51,641 nucleotides of DNA from JAAYEL01 sp964344625. Lineage in GTDB: Bacteria; Bacillota; Clostridia; Tissierellales; Peptoniphilaceae. Position 1 is the first letter of the stretch, and each line of letters begins with the position of its first letter. The position numbers and the translations under genes are program-made. The stretch is taken from positions 1 through 51,641 of the forward strand of contig CAYFNZ010000005.1 of NCBI GenBank assembly GCA_964344625.1, read 5' to 3'. The notes under the pieces are model-generated. The model searched no databases. It was not told the origin of the DNA and saw only the letters and a program-made list of their open reading frames with translations. Shown here one piece after another: positions 18,204 through 26,095 of this stretch.

Positions 18204-18707
18204 ATGGAAAAAGTATTCGATACCTTAAGGTTGATATTTTTTACAAAAATTATAGGTGATATCGACCTATATACTATCTTATCCTCGCTATTTAAATATG
18301 TTTTTGTTTTTATAGTCCTTTATTTTATTTATATCATCGTTAAGCTGATATTCTTAGATATCAAAAATGTTTATAGCGATTCAAAGTTTAAGAAATCCTA
18401 TTTACAGCTTGAGAAAAATAGCGGTGAAGGTGAAGACCCTCAAGAAATCTTTGAGCTGGGTCAATTTTCATCCTTGGGAAGGGACTTTGAAAATGATTTA
18501 ATCCTGGATGACTCCTTGGTGTCTAGAAGGCATGCTATTATTATTTGGAAAAACGATGGTTTTTATATTGAAGATATGAAATCTTCAAATGGTACTTATG
18601 TCAATGGAGAAAGAATACTTGAAGCTAGAAAATTAGAGGATGAGGACATAATTAGTCTAGGAAACTACGAATATTCTTTTAAGCGTGGAGAAGAAAAAGA
18701 TGTTTAG
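18204..18707 (+). CDS. Membrane-anchored FHA-domain protein
   Basis: A 167-residue protein with one hydrophobic segment at about 29-51 and a cytoplasmic FHA domain at about 85-160. FHA hallmarks are LGRD (91-94), SRRH (107-110) and SSNGTYVNG (127-135), the usual phosphothreonine-binding residues. It is followed, with overlap, by a SEDS polymerase and a class B PBP. FHA proteins encoded beside RodA/FtsW and PbpA in actinobacteria read Ser/Thr-kinase phosphorylation to tune wall synthesis; the same is inferred here. No kinase or phosphatase gene is in the window. Confidence 0.92.
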   Translation: MEKVFDTLRLIFFTKIIGDIDLYTILSSLFKYVFVFIVLYFIYIIVKLIFLDIKNVYSDSKFKKSYLQLEKNSGEGEDPQEIFELGQFSSLGRDFENDLILDDSLVSRRHAIIIWKNDGFYIEDMKSSNGTYVNGERILEARKLEDEDIISLGNYEYSFKRGEEKDV

Positions 18708-19974
18708 TCAAAAGGTAAACCAGCTAAATAAAAACATTGTCAAAAAAAACTATTCGGCTGTTTTGATAAATCTTTTGTTTGTAATACAGCTTGTTGGTTT
18801 TATCATGATAATCATAAAAAAGCATGAGGAAATAAACCCACAACTTTTAAGTCTTTTTGCTGCTTTTATAGTTGCTGGATTAGTCTCAAATATCTTTCTT
18901 CCAAGGCTGATGAAGGTAGATAATATCTTAATCCTAATCGTTAATATGATTTATACGGTGGGCCTTTTAGAAATTTTAAGGATTAATATTTATACTGGCA
19001 GAAACCATATAATCTGGTACCTAATAGGGGTAGCTATTTCATTTTTCGTCATATTTGTATTGGATAAGGGGATTAATTTTTTCAAAAATAAATTTTTCTT
19101 ATATTGCATAATAACTTTTATGACCTTTATCGTGACCCTTATTTTTGGGACTAAGGTAGGTGGAGCGAAAAACTGGATTCAAATAAGTGAAGGAGTAACC
19201 ATTCAGTTATCTGAATTTGCTAAGATTTCTTTTGTGTTTGCCATAGCTAGTTTTTATGGCGACCATGAAAATATTCTTAAGTATAAGTATGGAAAATACT
19301 ACTTAAATATAGCTACCTATGTATTTATAGCCATGTTCTTTTTGCAAGGCGAGTTGGGAACGGCTATGGTATTTTTCTCTTGCTTTATCCTAGCTATGTT
19401 TGTTTTCGAAGATAACAAGTGGCTAATATTTATAAATATTGGGCTTGCGATTTTAGGTCTAGTCCTTGCATATAAAATTTTTCCACATATCAGGGTAAGA
19501 TTTGAGATATGGAAAGACCCATGGGCAGATTACAACGTTAAGGGATATCAAATAATCCAAGGACTATTTGCAATTGCTAGTGGTGGTCTTTTTGGGTCAG
19601 GTTTAGGCTTGGGCTCTCCAGGCTTAGTACCAGTTTCAACATCTGATTTTATCCTACCTGCAGTAATTGAAGAGCTTGGCGTATTCATGGGAATAGCCAT
19701 TGTACTTTTATTTATAATCTTAATTTATAAAGGTATAAAAATATCTATGGTATACGATGATAACTTCTATAGTGCCTTGGCCTTTGCCATATCGGTGATT
19801 TTTGCATCGCAAACCTTGGTAATGCTAGGTGGAGTTCTAAAACTTATACCATTAACAGGTATCACAACTCCCTTTATGAGCTATGGGGGCTCTTCCGCCA
19901 TTTCTTCATTTATCTTGCTAGCAGTCCTTGAGTTTTGCTCAAAAGAAAAGAAGGTGCTATATGAAAAAGTCTAG
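18700..19974 (+). CDS. FtsW/RodA/SpoVE-family (SEDS) peptidoglycan polymerase
   Basis: A polytopic membrane protein of 424 residues with about ten hydrophobic segments and the SEDS signature PFMSYGGSS near the C terminus. SEDS proteins polymerise lipid II into glycan strands with a class B PBP, encoded directly downstream with a 14-nt overlap. The frame opens at GTG 18685, but ATG 18700 is preferred because GGAG (18687-18690) lies 9 nt upstream and this gives an 8-nt overlap with the FHA gene. Whether it serves elongation (RodA) or division (FtsW) cannot be decided from sequence; the FHA-SEDS-PBP order resembles the actinobacterial rodA-pbpA set. Confidence 0.93.
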   Translation: MFSQKVNQLNKNIVKKNYSAVLINLLFVIQLVGFIMIIIKKHEEINPQLLSLFAAFIVAGLVSNIFLPRLMKVDNILILIVNMIYTVGLLEILRINIYTGRNHIIWYLIGVAISFFVIFVLDKGINFFKNKFFLYCIITFMTFIVTLIFGTKVGGAKNWIQISEGVTIQLSEFAKISFVFAIASFYGDHENILKYKYGKYYLNIATYVFIAMFFLQGELGTAMVFFSCFILAMFVFEDNKWLIFINIGLAILGLVLAYKIFPHIRVRFEIWKDPWADYNVKGYQIIQGLFAIASGGLFGSGLGLGSPGLVPVSTSDFILPAVIEELGVFMGIAIVLLFIILIYKGIKISMVYDDNFYSALAFAISVIFASQTLVMLGGVLKLIPLTGITTPFMSYGGSSAISSFILLAVLEFCSKEKKVLYEKV

Positions 19975-21349
19975 AAATAGAAAAATGATTGTGGTACTCG
20001 CAATCCTAATAATCTTACTTTTGATAGTTGCCCTTTACTTGGTATATTTTCAACTTTTCAAGAGAAACTTTTATGCAAACCACAGCTATAACGCTAGAAA
20101 TTGGGTTGATGAAGATAAGATTCTTAGGGGGACTATCAGGGATAGAAATGGGGAAACCCTGGCTTATACAAAAAAAGATGAATCTGGCAAGAGTTACAGG
20201 GTGAATACCTATAATTATTTATATTCTCCAATTATAGGATATGCCTCAGATAAGTATGGTAAAAGCGGAATAGAACAAAGATTTAATAGGGAACTACTGG
20301 ATATCCCAACAGGGTCTGACTTTGTTACAAGACTGGAAGATATATACAAAAAGGGTGATAGGGGTAAAGATGTCTTTCTTACCATAGATTCTGAAATCCA
20401 GGCCTATATGTATGACTTACTGGAAGGCTATAGGGGGGCTATCGTAGTAATAGACCCATCAAATGGTGATATACTTGCCATGGTTTCTAGACCAACTTTT
20501 AATATAAATTCCTTGGATGAAAGCTGGAATGACCTAGTAAACTCAGATGATGGAGTCCTATTAAATAGGGCTACTCAAGGATTATATGCACCAGGTTCGA
20601 CCTTTAAGGTAATATCAGCTATAAGCCTTTTGGAAAAAGGTGTAGACCTTGATTATGTAGATAAGGGAAGTACGACTATTGACGGATTTAAAATTAGAAA
20701 CTTATTCGGTAGAGAAAATGGTGAAATCTCTTTGAGAGAGGCCTTGATTTACTCCTCGAACACATATTTTTCCGATAAGTCAATACTTTTGGACAATGCT
20801 GATTTCCTAAAGGTCACAGACGCTTTTTACTTGGGTAAAGACTATGACTTTGATATCTCTAGAAGTCTTGCTAGGATTCCATTTAAGACTAACCTCAATA
20901 AGCTTGACAAGGCAGTTACCTCATTTGGACAGGGTAAAACCCTAGTTACACCAATGGATATGGCAACTGTAGCCGCAGCTATTGCAAATGATGGAAACTT
21001 GATGAAACCTAGGTTGGTTTATAAGACCTTAAAAGATGATAAGCCTAAGGAAATACCTGCTGAAAAGCTTAATACGGCTGTTGAAAACCCTATAAATGAA
21101 AAGATGGTTGACTACTTAACAGCAACTGCCACAGAAAATGGCATGAGCCTATGGGATGGTACAAGTATTGCAGGAAAAAGTGGGACAGCCGAAGTAGATG
21201 ATACTACAAACTTATGGTATATAGGCTTTGGACCAAGTGATGAGCCAAGATATGCAATGTCAATAATCCTAGAAGACACTGGCATTGAAAATGGTCACCC
21301 AGCAAGCGATCTTTTTAAACAAGCAATGCAATTTTTAATAAACAGATAA
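19961..21349 (+). CDS. Class B penicillin-binding protein (PbpA-like transpeptidase)
   Basis: A D,D-transpeptidase that cross-links peptidoglycan outside the membrane. One N-terminal membrane anchor (about 9-31) is followed by a short N-terminal domain and the transpeptidase domain, with STFK (213-216, nucleophile Ser213), SSN (265-267) and KSGTA (406-410). At 462 residues it is small, lacking long pedestal or PASTA domains, like PbpA of actinobacteria. ATG 19961 follows an AAGG ribosome site and overlaps the SEDS gene by 14 nt, so the pair is translationally coupled. A terminator follows immediately. Confidence 0.93.
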   Translation: MKKSRNRKMIVVLAILIILLLIVALYLVYFQLFKRNFYANHSYNARNWVDEDKILRGTIRDRNGETLAYTKKDESGKSYRVNTYNYLYSPIIGYASDKYGKSGIEQRFNRELLDIPTGSDFVTRLEDIYKKGDRGKDVFLTIDSEIQAYMYDLLEGYRGAIVVIDPSNGDILAMVSRPTFNINSLDESWNDLVNSDDGVLLNRATQGLYAPGSTFKVISAISLLEKGVDLDYVDKGSTTIDGFKIRNLFGRENGEISLREALIYSSNTYFSDKSILLDNADFLKVTDAFYLGKDYDFDISRSLARIPFKTNLNKLDKAVTSFGQGKTLVTPMDMATVAAAIANDGNLMKPRLVYKTLKDDKPKEIPAEKLNTAVENPINEKMVDYLTATATENGMSLWDGTSIAGKSGTAEVDDTTNLWYIGFGPSDEPRYAMSIILEDTGIENGHPASDLFKQAMQFLINR

Positions 21350-21350
21350 A

Positions 21351-21399
21351 AAAATACTCTTTAGATTGCTATCAGATGCTAGCTTCTAGAGAGTATTTT
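21351..21399. terminator. Bidirectional intrinsic terminator between pbpA and nadK
   Basis: Arms AAAATACTCT (21351-21360) and AGAGTATTTT (21390-21399) form a 10-bp stem with a 29-nt loop that itself contains a small GCTA/TAGC stem. T-runs lie on both outer sides, so it can end the plus-strand run and the convergent nadK transcript. Confidence 0.75.
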
Positions 21400-21431
21400 A
21401 TATTTTAAATAATTTGTAAAAAGTATATATG

Positions 21432-22232
21432 CTAAATTAATTTATCTTTAATATTTTGCCAATACCAATTTTCATCTATAGTAACTTTATTTATGACCTT
21501 ATCAGCCATTGTAATTTCTATATACTTTATTTCGCCAAGGTTCTTCATCATGCCATCAATACTTAGGGCAGCGTGAGATATATCATTTTTCTTAGTTAAA
21601 AGCCTTACCTTCGTATCAGCTGGTACGACAAGGGATTTGTCTAAAGACCTAAAAATTGAAGACCTTATAGGGGCTATGGGAGTTATTTGAAAGCCGTGTA
21701 GGGTTTGAAAAAGTATAGAACCTCCAGCAGACATGTTGTAGGCTGTTGAACCTGAAGGAGTAGATAAGATAACCCCATCACCAGAATAGTTCTGTAAAAG
21801 TACATCATTAACATACATGGCAAAGTGGATGATATTTGCGTATTTGGCCTTTAATACTATTTCGTTAACGGCTAAAAAGGAAAAACTATCAAAACTTGTT
21901 TGGACATGGCACTTGATTAATTTTAGTTCTTGAATCCTTGGGGTATCGTTGACAATTGCATCTATGGCAAAATCAATTTTATCAGGTTGAATTTCTTGAT
22001 AAAAGCCCAAGTGACCAGTATTTATACCAATAAACGGAATCTGTGAAAAATCAGATTCGTGACAGGCATTTATAAAGGTTCCATCACCACCGATTACTAG
22101 ATTATACTTGGCCTTATCTGAATATTTTTCTGAAACGCCAATTCCATGTTCTTCAAGTCTTTTGCTTATTTCTTCTTTTACGGCAATAGACTGATCATAA
22201 TTATTAAAAAATACATTTACAAACTCTCTCAT
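21432..22232 (-). CDS. nadK: NAD kinase
   Basis: Phosphorylates NAD to NADP using ATP or polyphosphate. The GGDGT motif (48-52) and the second signature GDGVILSTPSGSTAYNMSAGG are intact. It has 266 residues, the usual size for Gram-positive NAD kinases. AAAGGAAG lies 7 nt upstream of ATG 22232. It is a single gene on the minus strand, converging on the cell-wall genes. Confidence 0.95.
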   Translation of the reverse strand: MREFVNVFFNNYDQSIAVKEEISKRLEEHGIGVSEKYSDKAKYNLVIGGDGTFINACHESDFSQIPFIGINTGHLGFYQEIQPDKIDFAIDAIVNDTPRIQELKLIKCHVQTSFDSFSFLAVNEIVLKAKYANIIHFAMYVNDVLLQNYSGDGVILSTPSGSTAYNMSAGGSILFQTLHGFQITPIAPIRSSIFRSLDKSLVVPADTKVRLLTKKNDISHAALSIDGMMKNLGEIKYIEITMADKVINKVTIDENWYWQNIKDKLI

Positions 22233-22307
22233 AATAACTTCCTTTCTTAATCTAAATGATAATATAAAAAATCTAAGTAATCAATAAAATAGATAATGGA
22301 TTTATAA

Positions 22308-22336
22308 TGGAAAAATAATTATCTATCTGTTATAAT
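22308..22336 (+). promoter_or_regulatory. Sigma-A-like promoter for the 22341-22504 RNA
   Basis: TGGAAA (22308-22313), a 17-nt spacer and a perfect TATAAT (22331-22336). The predicted start, about 22343, falls at the first bases of the RNA's closing stem, which supports an independent transcript. Confidence 0.6.
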
Positions 22337-22340
22337 AAAT

Positions 22341-22504
22341 ATATCCATAAGGTGGCCTATATAATTAACCTACAACACCTATAAGGGTATCCGGAGTTCT
22401 AGATATAATATAATGCCTTAAATGGACTATAGCGTTGATAGACAGGAAACCCACCTTCATATACTGAAGGTATAATTAGCGGGCCATTTTTGTGGATATT
22501 TTTT
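22341..22504 (+). ncRNA. Structured RNA of about 160 nt, candidate 6S RNA
   Basis: The two ends pair: ATATCCA (22341-22347) with TGGATAT (22493-22499), followed by six T. Inside, TGGCC (22353-22357) pairs with GGCCA (22482-22486). A 7-bp hairpin, ACCTTCA/TGAAGGT (22453-22471), lies on the 3' side of a large open region, and irregular apical pairing (GGGT with ACCC, AGTTC with GGACT) closes the middle. Length, end-to-end pairing, central bubble and 3'-side bubble hairpin match the 6S RNA architecture, which mimics an open promoter to sequester RNA polymerase. An alternative pairing, AAGGTGG with CCACCTT, is also possible, so a regulatory leader for the downstream gene cannot be excluded. I cannot run a covariance model. 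Confidence 0.5.
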
Positions 22505-22567
22505 ATATTATTTGATAAAGCTCTAAAATTTGGGTACATATAAAGTATAAGCTTAAAGGAGGACAAT

Positions 22568-23149
22568 ATGGGAATAAAAGAATATTTAATTGAAAAACAA
22601 AGAATGATAGAAAGAAAAAAGAAATTAGACGCTACTAAGAAAGTAGCTACAGGAATTGCTATCGGTACTTTGGTTGGTTCCGCTGCAGGCGTATTATTTG
22701 CACCTAAATCTGGAAAAGAAACTAGAGAAGATATCAGTAAGGCTACAGAAGATGCAGGTAAGAAGATAGCAGATAAGGGCCAAGAATTGTCCGATGAAAT
22801 AAATAAATTTTACAATGAAACAAAAGAATCTTTAATTGAATACCAACAAGGTAAGATGACTGATTTACGTGCATTTGCTGATGATGTTGAAGATAAAATC
22901 GACGAAGTTAAAGAAAAGGCTGCTGACAAGGTTGCTGAAACAGCTGATAAAGTAAAAGAAAAAGCTGAAGAAGCTCACGATAAAGTTGAAAAGAAAGCTG
23001 AAGAAGTAAAGGAAGACGTTAAAGAAGCTAAGAATAAGGTTGAAACTGAAGCTAAAAAGACTGCAGCTGACGCAGAAGCAACAGCTAAAAAAGCTAAGGC
23101 TGAAGTAGAATCAAAAGTTAAATCAGTTCAAAATAAGGTAGAAAAATAA
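22568..23149 (+). CDS. YtxH-like protein with long charged helical tail
   Basis: A 193-residue protein. An N-terminal YtxH-type segment (about 26-55) contains a glycine/alanine-rich hydrophobic stretch ending in GVLFAPKSGKETRED, followed by about 130 residues rich in Lys, Glu and Ala with heptad-like spacing, similar to stress/LEA-type helical repeats. YtxH-family proteins are linked to general stress in Firmicutes; no enzymatic function is known. AAAGGAGG precedes the ATG. It forms a pair with the DUF948-like gene 30 nt downstream, an association common in Gram-positive bacteria. Confidence 0.88.
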   Translation: MGIKEYLIEKQRMIERKKKLDATKKVATGIAIGTLVGSAAGVLFAPKSGKETREDISKATEDAGKKIADKGQELSDEINKFYNETKESLIEYQQGKMTDLRAFADDVEDKIDEVKEKAADKVAETADKVKEKAEEAHDKVEKKAEEVKEDVKEAKNKVETEAKKTAADAEATAKKAKAEVESKVKSVQNKVEK

Positions 23150-23179
23150 TAGACCTTAAACAATGAGATAGGAGGAAGC

Positions 23180-23647
23180 ATGGATTTAATTGCTGCTCAA
23201 ATCAATCTTTCATTTACTTTTGGAGATTTACTAACTTGGATTTTGATTATAGCTGGGATAGTAGTATTAGTATACTTAGCAAAAGTGCTTATGTCACTAT
23301 CAAAAACCATGGAAAATCTTAATAAGATAATGGATGATAATAAAGACAATATCAACGAAACCTTGGCTAATCTACCAAGTATTTCAGCTTCAGCAAAGGA
23401 TTTAATCGGCGAAGCAGATAGCATGGTTAAGGAAGTAAAACCAAACCTAGTATCAACACTTGGAGAAGTTCAAGGCATAACTGCTAATGTTAATAAACTT
23501 TCTGGAGATGCAGTCGACACAGTTGAATACTTAGCATTTTCCGCAGTAGATACTGTAGATAATATATCAACAGGGGTTTCAACCGCTACAGACTATATAG
23601 CGTTGATTAAAATCATATTAGAATCAATAAAAAGCATTCTAAAATAA
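23180..23647 (+). CDS. DUF948-like membrane protein
   Basis: A 155-residue protein with one N-terminal membrane segment (about 15-41) followed by an amphipathic, Asn/Ser/Asp-rich region (MENLNKIMDDNKDNINETL and on) typical of DUF948 proteins. Function is unknown; the family is often encoded beside YtxH proteins, as here. AGGAGG lies 4 nt before the ATG. A second hydrophobic stretch near the C terminus is weak. Confidence 0.8.
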   Translation: MDLIAAQINLSFTFGDLLTWILIIAGIVVLVYLAKVLMSLSKTMENLNKIMDDNKDNINETLANLPSISASAKDLIGEADSMVKEVKPNLVSTLGEVQGITANVNKLSGDAVDTVEYLAFSAVDTVDNISTGVSTATDYIALIKIILESIKSILK

Positions 23648-23661
23648 TGACCTAGGAGTTA

Positions 23662-23690
23662 TTGCATATCTATAAACTATATATTATAAT
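23662..23690 (+). promoter_or_regulatory. Promoter of a putative small RNA
   Basis: TTGCAT (23662-23667), a 17-nt spacer and a perfect TATAAT (23685-23690), located after the DUF948-like stop and ahead of a 190-nt non-coding stretch that ends in a strong terminator. Confidence 0.55.
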
Positions 23691-23791
23691 ACACTTACGC
23701 TGCAAGTATAATTTACTTCGCACGTGGTAAATAATATATACTATATACTATGTTGTATTCTCCTTCCATTCAAAATACTAATATTATATAT

Positions 23792-23822
23792 GTTTCAATT
23801 ACATCCCTTTTAGAATTGAAAC
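23792..23822. repeat. Solitary CRISPR-repeat-like palindrome
   Basis: Arms GTTTCAATT (23792-23800) and AATTGAAAC (23814-23822) enclose 13 nt, giving a 31-nt unit with the GTTTCAAT start and ATTGAAAC end seen in many type I-B/III CRISPR repeats. No second copy lies within 100 nt on either side, so it is not an array. It may be an orphan repeat, a crRNA-like element or coincidence. Confidence 0.4.
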
Positions 23823-23841
23823 TGAGATGTATTATTTACTT

Positions 23842-23880
23842 AAAAAGGCTAGATCAGGTTATTCTGACAGCCTTTTTTTT
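23842..23880 (+). terminator. Strong intrinsic terminator
   Basis: AAAAAGGCT (23842-23850) pairs with AGCC and the first T residues (23869 onward), with an inner TCAG/CTGA stem and a run of eight T. It ends the putative small RNA and any read-through from the YtxH/DUF948 pair. Confidence 0.8.
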
Positions 23881-23967
23881 ATCTTATGAATTAAATTGTG
23901 TCACATGCTACCATTTTTATAGGTTATGGGTATATAATAGATATAAGTTTTTAATAAGGAGGTAAAT

Positions 23968-25051
23968 ATGAAAAAATTAATAAAACTATTAGCTTTAATA
24001 TTTTTATTAACTTCATGCAGCTCTGTTAAAGAAATAGAACTAGATAATGATAAGCCAAGTACCTCTGTTGAACATGTTGAAAATAATGACAGGGAAGAAC
24101 CTGGCAATAATATAGATAATAATATACCAGAAAGTAACCTTAATAAACCAACAGATATACCGCCTACAAATGTAGGTTTGGAAAAACCAGATGACAAAAA
24201 TGATGAGGATAAAAAGCCTGATTTAGATGAAAAGGATGAAGAAAAAGACAAAGATCAGGAAGAAAATGAGGAATCAAAAGACGAGATAAACTCAGAAGCT
24301 AGTGAAAATACAGGGGATGAAAAGGATAATACTGAAAACAATTCATCTAAACCACAAAATCCTCCTACTAGTACTGGAAATGATGATAAAAAACCTAACG
24401 AAGACAACAATTCAGATACTNNNNNNNNNNNNNNNNNNNNNNNNNNNNNNNNNNNNNNNNNNNNNNNNNNNNNNNNNNNNNNNNNNNNNNNNNNNNNNNN
24501 NNNNNNNNNNNNNNNNNNNNAATTCAGATACTGAAGATAAGAATAAGCCTGGTCTAGACAAGGAAGAAAACAAGGATCCTGCTATAAATAAGAGGCCGGA
24601 AAATGCAGATGTTTTGACAGGCCTACTCCCAAATAGGATTTATTATGATGGAGATAGTGTTGAGTATCTTGATATTGGCATAGATAACTATAACATTGAA
24701 TTGACCCAAAGATATATAGATGATGGAAATATCATTTCGACCGTAACGAGGTTTAATCCAGATGATTCTGAAATAACATATTTTTCAGGTCATACTTACA
24801 ATTACAACAATGTTTCAAGACTTGAATTGTATTCTGTAGTCACCATAACAGATTCAAATGGCATAGGATATAACTATAAAATAGTAGATTTGAAAAAATA
24901 CCCAGCAGGACTTGTGGATGAGGATGCTCCTTTTATTGGGGGCTATCACTTGATGGATCTTGCCGGCGAAGGAATAGGTAGAGAATCTATTGTAATCCAA
25001 TATTGTGATGAAAATGATGTACCAATTATCTTTTTTGGATTACCAGAATAG
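23968..25051 (+). CDS. Lipoprotein with acidic stalk, interrupted by assembly gap
   Basis: An N-terminal lipoprotein signal with lipobox LTSC (Cys17) predicts an exported, membrane-anchored protein. After it comes a long low-complexity stalk rich in Asp, Glu, Asn, Lys and Pro, then a C-terminal domain of about 145 residues (from PENADVLTGLLPNRIYYDG) that I do not recognise. A 100-N gap (24421-24520) splits the reading frame on paper. Both flanks are at codon boundaries, and the 12 bases before the gap (aattcagatact) are identical to those after it. The gap is therefore a placeholder in a repetitive stalk and the two pieces are one gene. Upstream TATAAT (23933-23938) and AAGGAGG fit its own promoter and ribosome site. 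True length is unknown. Confidence 0.85.
24421..24520. other. Assembly gap (100 N)
   Basis: One hundred undetermined bases inside the lipoprotein stalk. The round length implies a placeholder. The repeated 12-mer on both sides suggests either a collapsed tandem repeat or simply overlapping contig ends. Confidence 0.98.
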
Positions 25052-25059
25052 GAGTTTAT

Positions 25060-26025
25060 ATGAAAAATTACTTAAGTGATGTTGAGGGCTTAAAAGTCGG
25101 CCACTGTCATGATATAGACATGGGTAAGGGACTTACTATAGTTTTAGCAGAAGAAGGAGCAACACCAGGGGTTGATGTAAGAGGTTCAGCACCAGGAACC
25201 AGGGAAACAGACTTAATCGAAAGTGAAAAGTTAGTAGATAAAGTTCACGCAATAGTTCTATCAGGAGGTTCAGCTTTCGGCCTTGATGCAGCTGGTGGGG
25301 TCATGAAATTCCTAGAAGAAAAAGGGATAGGCTTTAATACTCCCTTTGGAATTGTTCCTGTAGTGAGCCAGGCTGTAATCTATGATTTGTCTAGCGGCGA
25401 CCCTAAAAAAAGGCCTGACGCCAAAATGGGCTATATGGCATGTCAAAACGCTAACTCTGACCAAGCCTTAAGAGGTACAGTCGGTGGAGGCTACGGGGCA
25501 ACAGTTTCTAAGACCATGGGTTGGGACAAGGCTATAAAATCAGGACTTGGGTCAGCTTCAATAAATCATGGAGATTTAGTAGTATCTGCCCTTGTAGTAG
25601 TAAATGCCCTAGGCGACATCTATGATGGAAATACTCAAATTACGGGTCCATTTGATAGAGAAAAAAGAAAACTTTACTCTTCTTTAGACTTTATTAAGAA
25701 TGCTCAAATTGGATTTTCAAACACCAATACAACCATAGGCATAATAGCCACTAATGCAAGATTAGATAAGGCAAAGGCCAACAAGCTAGCTAGCATGGGT
25801 CATGATGCTTATGCAAGAGCGATTAGACCGGTTCACACTATGAGCGATGGAGATACTGTATTTGCCTTAGCTACGAACAAGGTAGATTGTGATAATTTCG
25901 ATTTATTGTTGGTGCTAGGGGTTCAAGCTATGGAAGAAGCGATTTTAGATGCTATAAAGTCCGCAGAATCTGCAAATGGATATCCATCAATTAAGAGTTT
26001 AAACTTAGATAATACAAATAAATAA
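25060..26025 (+). CDS. P1-family (S58/DmpA-like) peptidase
   Basis: A 321-residue member of the Ntn-like P1 peptidase family, which includes DmpA, BapA and the nylon-oligomer hydrolase NylC. Visible signatures are GLKVGH near the N terminus, RGSAPGTRETDL, LSGGSAFGLDAAGG and NTTIGIIATNARLDKAKA, where autocleavage at Asn-Thr would expose the catalytic Thr. Family members hydrolyse N-terminal amides of D-, beta- or aminohexanoyl-type substrates; the substrate here is unknown. It starts 8 nt after the lipoprotein gene behind GGAG, so the two are probably co-transcribed, and a terminator follows. Confidence 0.88.
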   Translation: MKNYLSDVEGLKVGHCHDIDMGKGLTIVLAEEGATPGVDVRGSAPGTRETDLIESEKLVDKVHAIVLSGGSAFGLDAAGGVMKFLEEKGIGFNTPFGIVPVVSQAVIYDLSSGDPKKRPDAKMGYMACQNANSDQALRGTVGGGYGATVSKTMGWDKAIKSGLGSASINHGDLVVSALVVVNALGDIYDGNTQITGPFDREKRKLYSSLDFIKNAQIGFSNTNTTIGIIATNARLDKAKANKLASMGHDAYARAIRPVHTMSDGDTVFALATNKVDCDNFDLLLVLGVQAMEEAILDAIKSAESANGYPSIKSLNLDNTNK

Positions 26026-26048
26026 ATATAGACTATGATACTTATAAG

Positions 26049-26074
26049 TGGCGGTTTCTTGACTGCCATTTTTT
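26049..26074 (+). terminator. Intrinsic terminator after the P1 peptidase gene
   Basis: TGGCGGT (26049-26055) pairs with ACTGCCA (26062-26068), one G-U pair included, followed by six T. Confidence 0.85.
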
Positions 26075-26095
26075 GTGGGAATTGATACATTTCAC

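Larger units (their letters stand above)
23691..23880 (+). ncRNA. Putative small structured RNA with CRISPR-repeat-like palindrome
   Basis: The 320-nt stretch 23648-23967 has no convincing gene. It contains a promoter, a hairpin (GTATAATTTAC at 23706-23716 against 23727-23741), a 31-nt palindromic unit (23792-23822) and a terminal intrinsic terminator. GTAAATAATA (23727-23736) could also pair with TATTATTTAC (23830-23839), so alternative folds exist. It may be a free small RNA, or a long leader of the lipoprotein gene ending in an attenuator. The call rests on promoter, terminator and pairing only. Confidence 0.4.

Noticed and set aside
23792..23831. H-type pseudoknot between GTTTCAATT/AATTGAAAC and ACATC/GATGT
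   Set aside because: The connecting loops (0 and 3 nt) are too short to cross stems of 5 and 9 bp, so the two pairings are alternatives rather than one pseudoknot.
23690..23880. CRISPR array
   Set aside because: Only one repeat-like unit is present; no second copy at spacer distance on either side and no cas gene in the window.
23750..23965. Open frame of 71 codons
   Set aside because: It runs straight through the strong terminator at 23842-23880, has no ribosome site and reads as low-quality, Leu/Tyr/Ile-rich sequence; treated as non-coding.
24302..25051. Separate gene starting before the gap in another frame
   Set aside because: An artefact of the 100-N placeholder, which shifts the frame. 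The part after the gap belongs to the lipoprotein and the part before it is a shadow frame.
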